DNA from: Linnemannia schmuckeri | Lineage: Eukaryota > Mortierellomycota > Mortierellomycetes > Mortierellales > Mortierellaceae | Assembly: GCA_029449235.1 (NCBI GenBank) | Contig: JANATG010000001.1 | Coordinates: 2,232,001-2,296,000 of the forward strand | Length of the DNA stretch: 64,000 bases | Direction: 5' to 3' | Shown here: positions 47,800-60,160 of the stretch, one piece after another | Position numbering within the stretch: the stretch's first letter is position 1 | How the letters are laid out: every line of letters starts with the position of its first letter | Program-made: the position numbers and the translations under genes | The notes under the pieces: generated by a model | The model's database searches: none | What the model saw: the letters and a program-made list of their open reading frames with translations, nothing else | Told to the model about the DNA's origin: nothing

Positions 47800-48201
47800 T
47801 TATTCTTGTTTCCGCACGGTCTGTTCCTCTAACATCTTGCGCTGCAACTCCTGCTGCACGGCGAGCTCGAGCACGTTATCATCCTGTCTCTTCTTCTTTG
47901 CTACACGTTCTTCGTCCTTAATGATTCCCAGGCGCATAGTCTATTATGTCCAAATAAGTGGCAAATCAGCGTCAACATAAGAATTCATTATGAGAGAAAC
48001 AAGGTTAAGTCGAACAGGTATGGCAGGTGCCAAGAAAAATAAGGCAGAAGGTAAGGAGAGAGAAGTGCGAGAGGTAGTGAGTGTATGTGAGGTGGTGAGA
48101 CGCACCTCTTTCTCCGACATTTGCTGATAGTGGACTCCGTAGACGGTAGCGACAGTGAGGAGGGTGGTGACACCTAGGGTCATTTTGGCCTTTGTTGACA
48201 T
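47800..48201 (-). CDS. PET117: Pet117-like cytochrome c oxidase assembly protein
   Basis: Small protein of 78 residues, exons 48201-48106 and 47940-47800 in transcript order, GT-AG, phase 0. Residues 7-25 form one hydrophobic helix, followed by the family hallmark GVHYQQMSEKE, then GIIKDEERVAKKKRQDDN and a charged helical tail. Pet117 is a mitochondrial inner-membrane factor needed for complex IV assembly and, in yeast, works with haem A synthase Cox15. Length and motif order fit the family. Starts about 170 bp beyond the end of the TOE1-like gene, which lies upstream on the same strand. Confidence 0.88.
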
Positions 48202-48375
48202 GTTTGTAGTATGTGTTCTGTGAATGAGAGAGTGTGAATGGAGGTGGTCGTAAGAGATGCAATAGAGATCAGGTCAACCCGTTCTTTTTATTTGTTCGGG
48301 GCGTCGGGACTCAAAGTGACTGCTGCTCTGTTCCTGGCAAAAAAAAAAAAAAAAAAAAGAAAAAACCGAACCTCG

Positions 48376-50371
48376 CTATTGCGCCCGTTGCCGTTCGTGT
48401 GAGGGGCTGTACTTTGTGAAGGTGCTCTTCTCCACGGTCAGAGGGAACGACTTTCCAATGAGGTAGATCTTGTTCTTGGCCTGGGACTCGACAGTTTCAA
48501 TCTCGTGGTGGTGCAGTTGGTGCAGAAAGATCGTTCCTGTCATAAAGGCGTCGTAGTAGGCCGAATGAAACTTTTCACTTGATTGAACGACATTCTTGGT
48601 CTCTTTGGTAACAGGAGTGCTCGCTGATGTTGGTGCTAAGGCTGGTGATCCTGCCGTTGGTTGCTGAGGCACTGTTGTTGACTGCAGCTGCATTGAGGCT
48701 GCAGTGGCTTCTGTTACTGACCGGGTGACAATAGCGGTAGGTGTAGATGTAAAGCTAGTAGTGCTGTTGGTGAGCTGGCCAGCGTCAGTAGAAACGGTGG
48801 CCTCTGCCGACGACAACAACCCTGCACCCTCCGAGGATTCCACGGTCGTTCCCGGGAATGCTGCCGTTTCTGGCTGCAATGGAATCTGCGCTTCTACAGT
48901 TGATGGCTCATGCTTTTGTTTCCTTCTCTTTTTGGAATCCCGCTCTTTTTCCTCTGCATCCAGAATCAAGTCCAGATCGTGTGATTTCCCGCACCGCATC
49001 TTTTTCTTGCACACACCGTGGAACTATACAAACCCAACAAAAAGTTATAACATTGACATCTGGTTAGCTGTCTCGTCAATGACTTATTACCCTGGTCACA
49101 CATCTATCATAAAATAAGCGCAAGAAACTTACGGCATAGTCCTCGCAGTATAATACTTGTGATCCAGACTTTACAGGCTCTGGCACAGGGGTATCCTGTA
49201 GTGGCAGCAAGGGTAGTTGGGGCTGAACGTCAAAGGTTGAGTAGTTCCGTGTGGGTGTTTCCGCGTCCCGCATCCGTGTATCCTCTCTATCATACTTTCG
49301 GAACAGGTAGGCCAAAAAACTTGACCGCTCCCTCGTCATATAGTCCGAGATGTATTTCGTGTCGAAAAGTCCTCCTGGAAACATGTCAGACAAGTCGGCT
49401 AGAAATGTCGACAGCTTGGGAGGCAGATCCGCGTAAAAGCTAAACAAGTTGTAATACAGGTATCGTTAAATCAGGCGAACCATTAAGAAGTATAAATAAC
49501 AAATCAATCACAGGTGGCATCAGAAGATGGGTTACCTATGATAAAGAAAGATGAGATCCAGGAAGCCATTGTGGACCACGACGGGGACCTGCCTCGTCAT
49601 GATTCGCTTGAAGATCGAGCGCATAATTCCATTAGGGTTGCCTCTGCCTCCTTCGTTCGTCTATACGTTAGCACAGGGGCAGATAAAGTACTGTTAGTAC
49701 TTGAGCAGTAACGCCAAACGGTTACAGCGAATGATTAACAATGAGTTTTGTCCGCATACTAAACGGTCGCCTCCAGTGTAAGGAATGCCCTCCATAATCC
49801 ATTGGTTCAGGTCCAGTCCGTTCTCGGCGAGAAAGAGCATGCTGTTCGGGCTGACCATATAGTCTCTCTATGTGCATATTTCACCAAGAAAAAGTAAGGC
49901 CTAGTAAATCGTTTACATCATGTAGCCAGTCCAAACACGAAAACAAATCAAGCCTCGTATGTTTACCTCGATGAGCATAGAAAAATTAAAATTGTGGACC
50001 TTGTAAGCCCGCTCGAACCCATCGCTCCGCCTCCTCTTGCCTTTGCCCTGTTGTTGTCCACCATCGTCCATATCCACATCATTACCGCCCTTCTCTTGGC
50101 CAGTATTAGACAAAGACTCGGTCTTGATGAACAAGGAAAGTCCAAAGGCCACGAGGGCATGACCCTTGGCGAGCGCACAAAGATGTTGATACCGCTCCTG
50201 AATATCCTTTGCCCGGGTGATCTGTGAGGATGAGCCCAGTCCTGTGAATTCGGCATCCAGAGCGATGAATGCGGCCTCCTTGAGCAAGTGGACGATCATG
50301 GGCTGCATCTGCGCCAGGTTGTGTTTTGTGACCTGGTTGTAGGTCGGCAACGGTCCTGGGGCGGTATGCAT
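48376..50371 (-). CDS. TOE1-like CAF1-family 3' exonuclease/deadenylase
   Basis: DEDD-type 3'-5' exoribonuclease of 530 residues. Exons in transcript order: 50371-49967, 49867-49760, 49660-49536, 49439-49133 and 49023-48376; GT-AG, phases close. The catalytic DxE is D39 and E41 in FIALDAEFTGLG; another Asp is in VVVHNGFLDLIFLYHS and a further one in PGGLFDTKYISDY. After the nuclease domain comes a CCCH zinc finger split by intron 4: CEDYAFHGVCKKKMRCGKSH gives C-x8-C-x5-C-x3-H, the arrangement found in TOE1. A basic KKRRKQK stretch follows, then a long Thr/Ser/Ala-rich insert, then a conserved HSAYYDAFMTGTIFLHQL end that completes the nuclease fold. TOE1 trims snRNA 3' ends in the nucleus; that role here is inferred by homology. 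Confidence 0.93.
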
Positions 50372-51045
50372 GGCGTTGGTGGTGACGAAAAGCGTGGGTC
50401 GGTCGTTATTTGGGTAGACAGGAAAGAGAAAAGTTCCGCCTTTAGTGAGTTCATGTTATTAACGCTTGGTGGCGGAGTGACTGTTTGCTCTTTGGGTTGG
50501 GCTGAGACTCGTTTTTGTGTCTGAAAAAAGTATGAGCTGGCGGAGCAAGGTCGAGAGATGTTTTGTGGAGGAGGAAGGCGAAGGTTGCGTTGCGATGGTG
50601 CACATAGATGGTCGCTATGGGTAATGGTCAGCTGCGGTGCTGCGGTGAACCGTCGAAGGAGTGTCTGTGTGTGTGGTGGTGAACACGTTTGCACATTATC
50701 TTGCCTTTGAGGACCCAGTTGCAAAAAATCACGAGACTTAATCCTTGAGGGACGTGAGAGAACTGCCTTTTTCGCACATTTGTTCTTGGCTTTGCCTCTG
50801 CTCTCTTTTCTTACACTCTCTACTTCTCTCCTCCCTACTCCACTCCACACACGTTGTCTTAACTCCCACGCACACGTACTTAATTACCCTGACCAACACT
50901 CACTCCTCCTTCTTGCTTTATACCCATTCACTCACTCACTCTCCCACGGCATCCGCATTCAATACACGCACACACTACACTTTTCAAACACAACAACGCT
51001 CAGTGAACAGCCAATAAACCTTCCCTTCCGCCTCTTGAACACACC
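50372..51045. promoter_or_regulatory. Divergent promoter between TOE1-like and Atg14-like genes
   Basis: The two genes diverge from this 674-bp region. The right half is C/T-rich and forms the leader of the Atg14-like gene; the left half serves the TOE1-like gene. No TATA element stands out, and short open frames inside are low complexity. Confidence 0.5.
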
Positions 51046-53556
51046 ATGGACGAACGCCGGAAATCTTCTGGCATAGTGGAATGTGGCATTTGCCACCTAC
51101 AAGGCTCACGCTCCTACACCTGCGTGAACTGCGTGCATTCAGCGTAAGTCTTTCATCTCTCCCTGTCTTTACCTCTGACATCGAGCATGCACCCTTCTTG
51201 CTTCTTCTCATTCTCCACCTTGTCCTGTCTCTCTTTCTTCGCAACTAATCCTAGCGTTCATTTACAACCTTTACTGTTTTTCGAATATTTAGGCTTATCC
51301 AACACTGGGAAGAAATGCGGACTAGCACAGAGGAGCGGGACCAACTGGCAGCACACGTCAACCAAGTCCTCAGTCCCAAGATTAAACGGCATCAGATGTG
51401 CCTCGCTGAACGAGCGATGGCTGCCGAGCACGCCTCTGCCATTGCGGAGGAGCGGAAAACACTACTGACCGAGTTGGAGCAAGGTAGCGAACCATGGGTC
51501 GGAGATTTGTCAAGTGCTGGCAATTCGTTTTATTGTTCTTTCTAGATCCGTTCTTCCAAGGCTCATTATCAATTACTCACTCTATATGCATATTTGGTTT
51601 ACCCTTGCAAAAATGATTGAAATTAGATCGCCAAAAACTTATGCGGTTACGGAGTAGTTTGAACCAGCGAAAGGAGACACTGAAGTTGTCAATGGCTCGT
51701 TTCCAGGTCGCCAAGATGAACGGACCGCCAGCAATTTCCAACTCTGTCAACCGCGTCACGGAGCACTGGGCGTCTGTTCACCAAAAGTTGGGCCATTCAC
51801 GTCGTGTCCTGGTGGCGGAGGTTGTTACGCTGTTCGATCTCAAGAATGTGCCAGAGCGGAGGCGGGCGACAGCAACATCCACACCAACAACTACGACTTC
51901 AACAGGAGGTACCTCAAATCTGAATCAGAGCATCCTTTCCAACACCACTACTTTGACAGGAGGAACAGCCTCGACATCGATGCGACATAGTAGCAAGAAA
52001 TCGACAAAGTTGCGGGTACGGGATTACCTTGAGGAGGATTCTTGGAACGAGTTTTTGATTGTCGGTCGACCGCTACCCACAGGATATTTTGAAAGTAAGG
52101 AGTGAGCCTCATATCGATTTGGACCCTGTCGAGCTGGAATGTTGCTTTTGTTTGTCATAGACTAAACCTTGTCTGTATCAAAATTGAGTATTTATTTATC
52201 TCGCTCTATTTTTTACCCATCTTATACCATCTCATCTTCTTTCCAACTTTCGTAGATTACGACAGGGACGAGATAAACACGACGATTGAAAATGTCATTC
52301 ATATGACCCGACTAGTGGCATGTTACCTTGGAGTCAAGCTGCCTTTTGAAACGTTTCTCAAAAAGTCACAGTACTACATCCACGCCGCGATGACTGCCGG
52401 AGCAAAGAGGGCGCCACTCTACCTCACTGAAGGCAACTTGATGCCGTTCACCGTCGGACTGGCGCATCTCAACTACAACATTGCCTATCTATGTCATTCC
52501 CAAGGCGTTCATATCTCACTCGCCAAGGGGCCCAATACTCTAGAAAACCTACTCGCCTGCTGTAACTCTCCAAACCTGGGACGGTACACCAACTATGCCA
52601 CCATGATGACTCGGCGACGGGACGGAGTATCAGAACCAGGATCCATCGCGGACGAGGTGACTTCTCCATGGTCACCCTCCAGCGACGAAAGTGACTATGA
52701 CAACATTCATCTGGATTACAAATCAAAATCCAGGCGTAGGTCGAGTCCGGTCGAGCAGCAGCAGTCGTCGTCATCGCCCGGACACGATCAGTTTGATTTG
52801 AAAGTCGAGGAACTGGTAGCGATTATGCAGGGTCGGCAGGACGAGGAATCGGCCGCTTTCGGTGGAGTCCATATTCAGACTAATGTCGCTAGTCATCTCA
52901 GGCCATTGCCAGAGTACATTGACGAGATTATTATGCATGACGATCAGGAGGAAGAGGACGGCATGTACACATTCACGGACAATGTTGGCGGTGGAGGCGG
53001 CAATTTTAACGGAGCACATGGAGGATCAAACTACAGCTTTGAATCTAGTACCGCGAACAGTGTCAACAATGGTGCGCCAATTGTGCCCCGCACGACATCT
53101 TCTGATGCCATGTTCTTGCCAGAGTCTTCTCGATACCAGCGACGAGCACCGCACCCTTCACGAGACCGGAGTCGATCCTATACTCAGAAATCTGAACATG
53201 GAAATTACCCGACAAATGGGAATGGTGGAACAGGAAGCAGCAATAGCAGCAGCAACAATAATAGCGGCGGTGGTAGTGGCGAACAAGGAGAACCCGAGAA
53301 CTGGACATTTCTGGATGTCGATATCTTCCGGGTGCCCAGTTCTGCCAATCGAGGATCGAGTCTGCTGTCGGGACGTGGGTGGCCCGACATGTCTGTTCTC
53401 AAGCGGGTCGGGAGTGCTGTGGGCGGTGCGGCGGCGGGGTTAGTCAATGGTGCTGCATCTATGAGCCCCGCAGTCAGCCAGAATGCGCGGCGGCGGTTCA
53501 TGTCCACGGATAGCGGATCCAGTTACCCGACTATATCCAGCTCTGCGCCTTCTTGA
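51046..53556 (+). CDS. Atg14/UVRAG (Vps38) family PI3K complex subunit
   Basis: Predicted subunit of the class III phosphatidylinositol 3-kinase complex, 685 residues. Exons: 51046-51143, 51293-51483, 51627-52094 and 52256-53556; GT-AG, phases close. The N-terminus has two Cys pairs, C13-x2-C16 and C26-x2-C29, as in Atg14/Barkor. A coiled coil at about 35-135 follows (WEEMRTSTEERDQLAAHVNQ and RLRSSLNQRKETLKLSMARF). The core continues as RVLVAEVVTLFDL, then DRDEINTTIENVIHMTRLVA and CYLGVKLPFETF, and NYNIAYLCHSQGV. The tail is long, Ser/Asn/Gly-rich and probably disordered. The Cys pairs favour Atg14 (autophagy complex I) over UVRAG/Vps38 (complex II), but sequence alone does not settle it. Convergent with the aladin gene, 110 bp between stops. 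Confidence 0.85.
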
Positions 53557-53666
53557 CCAAACAAGCAGTAATAAAATAATTAAAAAAAAACCCCCCTTCA
53601 TGGCGTTCTTGTTGGTATTATTTTTTGTTACATTCCTTGTGGTTATGGAACTGATTGTTTCTACTT

Positions 53667-56133
53667 CTAAAAAGCATCCACTTCCTTCTGCGACATGTAA
53701 TAAAACGGGATGAAATTTACGCGCCCTGACTCCCATGCCTATCAATAAAGTAGAAATGTAACAGCAATAGTTAATAATCGGAACCTCAAGACATATGAGC
53801 CTCCAGCAACAAAAGTATTAAACAAGCGCAAAAATAGGAAAGGGATACGTACAACGGTGAGCAGCGATCCTCCTCGATAGTTGTTAGTGAACGACATGGT
53901 GCTGGCCTTGGGCTCGCGTTCATGCGCCTCTTCATCCTCCTCGTCCTCATCACCGTTCCATCCAGGCCCTTGAATGAATCCGGTCAACAGGAAAATATCC
54001 AAATCTCTCACCATAGCTCCCGTAGGCCGGACAAGCACAACACCCAACAGGTCCGTGTCTCTGAACCGAACAATCAGACGCTCGCCATTAGGATCCAAAG
54101 CCAGCTCCTCGATCGGGCCAAATTCAGACATCTCCGACAACGACCGTCCGCCAAATCGATCCAAGAGCGCGTTTTCCTTGTCCTGCTTGGCTGAGATATC
54201 GGTGTACTTCAACGACAACCTGGCGTGGTTGAGTGGAATCCAGTTCAGCTCGCCGCCACGTTTTTCCAGATGGATCGCCCGAATGAGATCGTCGCCTTGA
54301 AGGGCGAAAAGTACGTTGTAGCTGTCGGGGGTCCAGCAGGCAGACTGGATCGCGCCCTTCAAATCCTTGATCTGGATATAGTCCCATGTCGCCACAGTGT
54401 AGATCCGTACCACCTCCGACTGGTGTGCAACGAGCAAGTACTCGCCGCTGGGAGACCAGCGCATACAGCAGACAGTTGGCCCGAAATGACCCTCCTCGTG
54501 TATTGGCTTGGGGGCCTGGTGCAGGTTAGGCGAGGTCACTGTCTTCAACGCGTCCTTGATATTCGACATGGTCTCCATGAACGATTCCACGCTCCGAACG
54601 AACTTTGGTGGCGTAAACCGCAAATTCAGCCTCAACTCGGTGACTCTCTTGGTAGCGGCCTCACGGATATACACAGTCGACGAATGCGCTGATCCGATCG
54701 CCAGCAGTTCTCCACGGGGATCCCAGGCCATCTGATCGACGCCCCGCAAATCCTTAAAGTGATTGATCCCAACCCAGGCCGTATCCCTGCCATGGTTATC
54801 CGCAGCCGTCGAGGAACTGAACGTCCGACTCAACAGCACTGAAGGCCAATCCTTAGCAGGGTTCAGTTCCATCCATGCAGAGTCGGTTCTCGTAGGAGAA
54901 TGATCCCGATAGACGTTCCAAAGAGCCATACCATCCCGACAGCCAATTGCCAGCACAACACCAGACATGGGCTTCCACTCCAAACTTGAAATCTTGGACT
55001 GCACCGGGTGAGAGAGTCCACAAGAGTACCACGATTCGACTGAAAGATCATAGACCCAGACAGAGTCGTTCCAGAGAGCAATGGCGAGTAGGGGTTGGTG
55101 TGGGTGCCAAGCAACCTTACGGATCAACAATTTGGCGAGCTTGTCGTGTCGTACAATTGTGTTATATGTTCCTGCCAAAGTCTAGAAATAAATAAAGTAT
55201 GAGATATCGCGACGGTTGTCGTTAGCTCGCTGCGATATTGACATTGGCCTGTTGTCAAGACACAAAAATGTGTGTCGCCCAATTACTCTCCTGCTTGTTT
55301 GGCATATCCTTACGTTGTAGACGTCCCATGCCTTCTTCAGCACTGCTCCTGCCATGTTTGTAATCTCGTCCATATCCCTATTATAAAAACGAAAGCAACA
55401 AAAGCAATCAATGTTAGCAAATAAAGTCAGCGAGCTGAAAAAATAGCAGTGATCATAGAAGTCAATTATCCAGGTTTAAAACGATGTTACGATTGTGCGT
55501 ACCACTGCTTGCTAAGCTCTTCGATCTTATCCAGGATAGGTTGAGGGATGATTCCTGAGGCCGAAGCCATGGTGTCTTCCAGGAAATCCTCTAACGACTC
55601 GCTGGCTTTGTTGTGATAAGGAATATGTGCATTTCTCGATGGCATCGTCAGCGCCGCTTTCAGCTCTCCCTGTCAGGTTGACAAAAGCAAAAAAAAAAAT
55701 CAGTTGTTATTGTTCTTTTGCGAGGGTCTCCAGAATCCATTTCCTCGTTGGTCGATGAGAAAGGCCGAGAAGTTTCGTACATGTTTCTTGATGAACTGCT
55801 TCAGCTTTGGGTCCTCGGGTCCATAGACGTGTACTATTGTTGTATGCAGGGTAGAAGGGGTTAGTTTCGTTGTTTCGTTGTGCGAGTGTTGGCGTTCATA
55901 GACAGAGAGGTTTTTACCCAATGAAGAGTTGGACTCTCCGATGGTGACATGACCCTTTGGTGGTACCCTCAATGATTCTAAATGATGAATTATAGACAGC
56001 AGTTGTAGCAATGTATGGTCAATGACTTGACGTTGTTGATATTGATTTGATCTTATGTCCTTTGAATCCAACGTACACAGAGTCTGCTTGTTGTCCTTGT
56101 ATCCTCACCGGTGTAGTTAGCAACGCGATGCAT
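53667..56133 (-). CDS. Aladin-type WD-repeat nucleoporin (AAAS)
   Basis: Nuclear pore WD-repeat protein of 589 residues. Seven exons in transcript order: 56133-56109, 55977-55918, 55833-55781, 55669-55503, 55377-55314, 55181-53853 and 53738-53667; all GT-AG and phases close. The N-terminal PPKGHVTIGESNSSL matches the short conserved leader of aladin. A helical segment follows (ASGIIPQPILDKIEELSKQWDM), then a beta-propeller from about 140: VAWHPHQPLLAIALWNDSVW, then ISSLEWKPMSGVVLAIGC, DQMAWDPRGELLAIGS, MRWSPSGEYLLVAH, SACWTPDSYNVLFAL and ELALDPNGERLIVRF. The last exon closes the propeller with AWESGRVNFIPFYY. In animals aladin sits at the pore's cytoplasmic side with NDC1. An acidic loop near the end (DEDEEDEEAHE) is lineage-specific. 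Confidence 0.93.
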
Positions 56134-56383
56134 TGTTTCCTGTTTTATGCTTTATTCCTGACGACGGCGTGGGTGGTGCGTTTGTAGGAAAAAAAAAAGA
56201 AGGGCGATCTCTTGTTCTTGTTCCTTTTCATGTTTGCCCAGAAGCTAAAGATCCGTGACGCGGTTTTTTATTCGTCGTTTCGTTTGCAGAGAGACAGTCC
56301 GCCACCACTTTTTCAGCGTTGTCCTCTTCCTCTTCACTCACTCACTCGCTCAGCCAACCGACCGACCAACACTCCTTACAACA
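56134..56383. promoter_or_regulatory. 250-bp divergent promoter, aladin and thioesterase genes
   Basis: Compact region shared by two divergent genes. A poly-A patch lies near 56190-56200, and the thioesterase side ends in C/T-rich leader. Open frame continues upstream of the thioesterase ATG in the same frame to 56255, but that part is Phe/Leu/Thr low complexity. Confidence 0.5.
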
Positions 56384-57169
56384 ATGGCGCCCATCCACAG
56401 ACTCGCCCAGCTGATGAATGCCCTCAGAGCGCCCGCCGCCGGTCTCTCACATTTCACTACCACCACGACCTCGAATGTAGCAGCACCCGCCGCCCTTCTC
56501 ACCCGCAACCTCACCTCGGCTGTTCCTGCCCCTTCGCCTCCCAAGGCAATTGTCACCAATAAAGATAGAGCCTTCTACCCCTACTCAATCGATATCCAAT
56601 CGCGCTGGGCCGATAACGACCAATACGGCCACATGAACAACGCGCACTATTACGCCCTTTTCGACACCATTATCAACACCTTCCTCATCCAAGAGACCGG
56701 CCTCGACCCACACGACCAAAACCAAGGGAATGCCATCGGAGTCGTCGCCGAGTCTGGTTGTCAATACTACAACTCGGTCTCCTTCCCGGACATGATCGAG
56801 GCTCGACTCGCGGTTATCAAGTTGGGTCGGTCTAGTGTCGTCTACCAAGTCGGCATCTTTAAAAAGCTAGCCTCTTCTTCAAGTGATGCTGATGGTGTTA
56901 CTACTAGCGCAGCTAGTGCAAGGACGAGAATGTCAACTACATCACCCTCTGCAGTCGGAGTCTTTTCAAGGGCAGCAACGGCGGTTTCGGGTCCAGTGTT
57001 GACGACGGTCGAGGAAATTAGGAAAGAGTTCCCCGCGAGTCAATTGTTGGGGGATGTGGCGGCGACGGGACATTTCTGTCATGTCTTTGTGGACAAGGTC
57101 AGTCGGCGCCCTGTCCCGATCCCTGCCAAGATCCGCGCTGGACTCGAGCTTCTCCAAGTCACCCCTTAG
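56384..57169 (+). CDS. 4HBT hotdog-fold acyl-CoA thioesterase, probably mitochondrial
   Basis: Intronless gene for 261 residues. The first 55 residues are Ala/Arg/Thr-rich without acids, like a presequence. The hotdog core begins with SIDIQSRWADNDQYGHMNNA, the family motif in which D77/D79 and GHMNN (82-86) line the active site, then HYYALFDTIINTFL. It continues with VVAESGCQYYNSVSFPD and IEARLAVIKLGRSSVVYQVGIF. A Ser/Thr/Ala-rich insert of about 60 residues interrupts the sheet before ATGHFCHVFVDKVSRRPVPIP, which ends the fold. Related proteins (YbgC/FcbC group) hydrolyse acyl-CoA; the substrate is unknown. Start at 56384 is chosen because it is the first ATG giving normal composition. Confidence 0.92.
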   Translation: MAPIHRLAQLMNALRAPAAGLSHFTTTTTSNVAAPAALLTRNLTSAVPAPSPPKAIVTNKDRAFYPYSIDIQSRWADNDQYGHMNNAHYYALFDTIINTFLIQETGLDPHDQNQGNAIGVVAESGCQYYNSVSFPDMIEARLAVIKLGRSSVVYQVGIFKKLASSSSDADGVTTSAASARTRMSTTSPSAVGVFSRAATAVSGPVLTTVEEIRKEFPASQLLGDVAATGHFCHVFVDKVSRRPVPIPAKIRAGLELLQVTP

Positions 57170-58760
57170 ACCCTCATTTGTGATTCTTTGCAGACTTATT
57201 AAAATATAAAAACGAAGCGACAGTTATAGCAATTGCGTCGCATGTCTCCTTGGTTTCCTTCCTCAGTAGATCCGAGCGCAACAACCAGCAAACAGTGAAA
57301 CTTCGAAAAAAACGGTTGACATTTCCTTTTTATTTGCGGTTGTGGTTCTTTCTCAGCCCGTAAAGGGCGCGTGCAAATGAAACTGAGTAGGTACAAAAAA
57401 AAAGAGGGGTTAAAGAAGGATAGGGGTGAAGGGGAGAACAATGCATTAATCTACAATTTGTCTCCTTGCCTTTGCCTTTTGCTCGTCAACCTTTTTCTAT
57501 GTGTCAGTCGAGAAGGTTGTGAACAGGCGATCGAAGTTCGTCCACCGAGACTGAGCGCGATTGGCTGGGTTGAGAACAATCGGCGAGGGACCTGTGAGGA
57601 TTTACTCCGGGGCTCACTTTTACACAACGTACAACCAAAAAAAAGAGGGGAACGATACCATACGAAGACACCAAGAGCAAGAAAGTGAAAGAAAGAGCAT
57701 CTTCCGAGGGGGAGGGACGAGAGGGAAGGGAAGAAAGAAAAAAAGTAGAAGTGGGAACCTTGACCCCACAATTTGCTTCTTTAAACAAACGCCATTCATC
57801 GACAAACAACAATAGCAACAAAAAACGAACAAAAAAGAAACAAAGCGCCTCTTGCTTATCTTTCGTGAGGAAGATTTCTTTTGTTGATGGTCGGTTGGTT
57901 GGTTTGTTTAGTGATCCTAGTATTGGTTATGGCACGGTGGCGGAGAGGATTTTTTGTTTCTTCTTTTATGTGCATTAACATATGACAGTCAAGGATGCAC
58001 ATAATTATTCCCATTCGGCCTTGTTTGAGTGGTGCCCCTACCCCTTCTCATCACCCCCTTACACTCTCAATTCACCTCACCCTACCTTTCCTTCGCCTTT
58101 TTTTGTTCTTTTGCATTGCATAGTGAGAACAAGGGAAAAAAGGACACAATGCAAAGGAGGAGTTCGTCAGTAGAGAAGAAAACCAGAGTGACGAAAAAAA
58201 GGGAAGAAAACAATTACAAAACTCGATAAGGTGACACATCCATCGTCAAGTGAGGAATGATGATGAAGGATGATGATAGAAGTGCAGTGCCGGACCGGGC
58301 TTTATTTTTTTTTGTGACAGAGGGGAAAGGATTAAAGAAAAGAAAGGGAAGGGCAATGATTGGTCGGAAGGAGTCATCCATCCGCATGGCATCGGGATAC
58401 AAACTATCATCAGAAAAAAAAACAACGCACACGATAAACGATGACAAGTCAACAACAATGGAAAAAAAAGGTACAATGGCTGTTCCTTCGCCAGATAGGA
58501 GAGAAAAGAAGAAGAATTAGTGAATGACAATGGCAATGATGATGATGATGAGAATACTGCGGTGATCTTTTGTAGTGGATATGGTGTGTTCAATGGGCAA
58601 GAAAGGCGAACTGCAAGTTACTCCGTTGCCAGGAACCAATAAAAAAAAAAGAGTCACTGATGGGGCCTGGGCTGGATTCGATTTGAAGTCCATCAGTAGT
58701 CCACGAAAAGAAAAGACGGAAAAAAGGGGACCCTGATCAGCACGAGGAAAATGCGAAATG
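57170..58760. other. Gene-poor intergenic region
   Basis: About 1.6 kb of A/G-rich low-complexity DNA. Open frames on both strands are Lys/Arg or Phe/Ser runs without motifs. No gene supported. Confidence 0.5.
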
Positions 58761-60160
58761 CTATAAAAAAAGACGGACTTGTCTCTTTCACTCACTCCCT
58801 TTCTTTCTTCCTTTCCTTTTTTTCCCTTCTTCTTCACCCTTTTCACCATCCACATATCATCCCTTCACTCTTGACCATCCCTTGAGCGGCAACATCATAC
58901 ACCTTTGCACCTTTTCTTTTTCCTTTTCTTTTCCTTTTCTTTTTTTTTGTTTTCATTCTTGTTTACCGAGACACTTACCTCTTTTTTTTCTTAGCCCACC
59001 CACCCCCCATCCCCCAAAAGACACATGTCTATCCATCCCACAACGACTCCTCACCTGTAGCTCACTGCTACACAACAAGGATTCATACACTCAACTTACC
59101 CTCTTTCACTCTTACTCTTGCTTTGCACTGTCTCTCTCTCTGCTGCAAACACGTCTTAAACATAAGGACTCTTCTTTTCCATCCCCACCCTTCTTTCTCC
59201 ACTCCCGCATTCTTTTCCCTTCCCTTCCCTTCCTTCCCCATCCTTCTCCCTTCGTCCTTCCTCTCCCTTCCTTTCCATTCTTCCTTCTCCACATTAACGC
59301 CTTCCCTTTGTCCTCTCGCCCTCTTCTTTCTCGCCTTCATTTTACTCTTCTCTTCCCTTCCCTTCTACTTCCTCTTCTTTTCGTCCTTCCCCTCTATCCT
59401 TCCTTCTTTCCTCCCCCCCACTTGACTAGAGTCGTTGCTCTCTACCTTGGTTCTTTAACCATACCCTGTTCACCTTTTCCCTTTCTTTTCCCTCTCCTTT
59501 GTTCCTTTAAGCTTCCTTTCCTCCTCCTCCTCCTCCTCCTCCCTTTCGACCTTCTCTTTTCTTCTTGATTTCTTACCTTTTTCTTGAAACCTCGCTGTCT
59601 TTTTCAACCCCCTTTTCTTTTCCTTTTTTTGACTCTCCCTCCTTTGCTTATCTATCAAACTCAACTTCTAAATTTCGCTATCTCTCTTTTTTTTTCTGTT
59701 CGCGTACCCTTTCATTATCTATTTTTTTTGTTCCTTTTTTTTTCTCCGCAATTGTTGTTTGTTGTCGCTCCTCCCACACCTACACAGCGCGTCCCTATCT
59801 TTTTAAACTCTTGTCCAAGGCCCTCTTATTCTTCACTAAAAAAAAAAAAGTTACTCCACCCTGTGGTTTACTCTGTGTAAGTAGTAGATCTGATCGAAGA
59901 AAACAAAAGGAACAAAAAAGAGAGCAACCCTGGTCACACCACATCCAGTCCCCTCGATTGACAAAAAATACCTTAAAATACAAAAATGCATGTGCCTGTG
60001 TGTCCCTCCCTCGGATCCCAAACTAAGATATTTCTCCGGCCATCTCTTTTTCTTTTTGTTTGTTTTCTGTTTGTCATCATGTATCTACAACATAGGCCCT
60101 CAGCGAATAGTTTTATTCAATTCCTGTCCCTCTCTTTCCTGTGTACAACGATAAGGCTCA
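58761..60160 (+). promoter_or_regulatory. TATA box, long CT leader and probable 5' UTR intron of the bHLH gene
   Basis: A TATAAA at 58762-58767 is followed from about 58790 by more than 1 kb of nearly pure pyrimidine on the + strand. A strong donor GTAAGT at 59877-59882 and an acceptor ending at 60095 (ACAACATAG) would define a 219-bp intron in the 5' UTR, 65 bp before the start codon. The 228-codon open frame at 58882-59568 is Ser/Phe/Leu low complexity and is not taken as a gene. Confidence 0.45.

Noticed and set aside
58882..59568. 228-codon open frame on the + strand
   Set aside because: Same pyrimidine-tract artefact, inside the bHLH leader.
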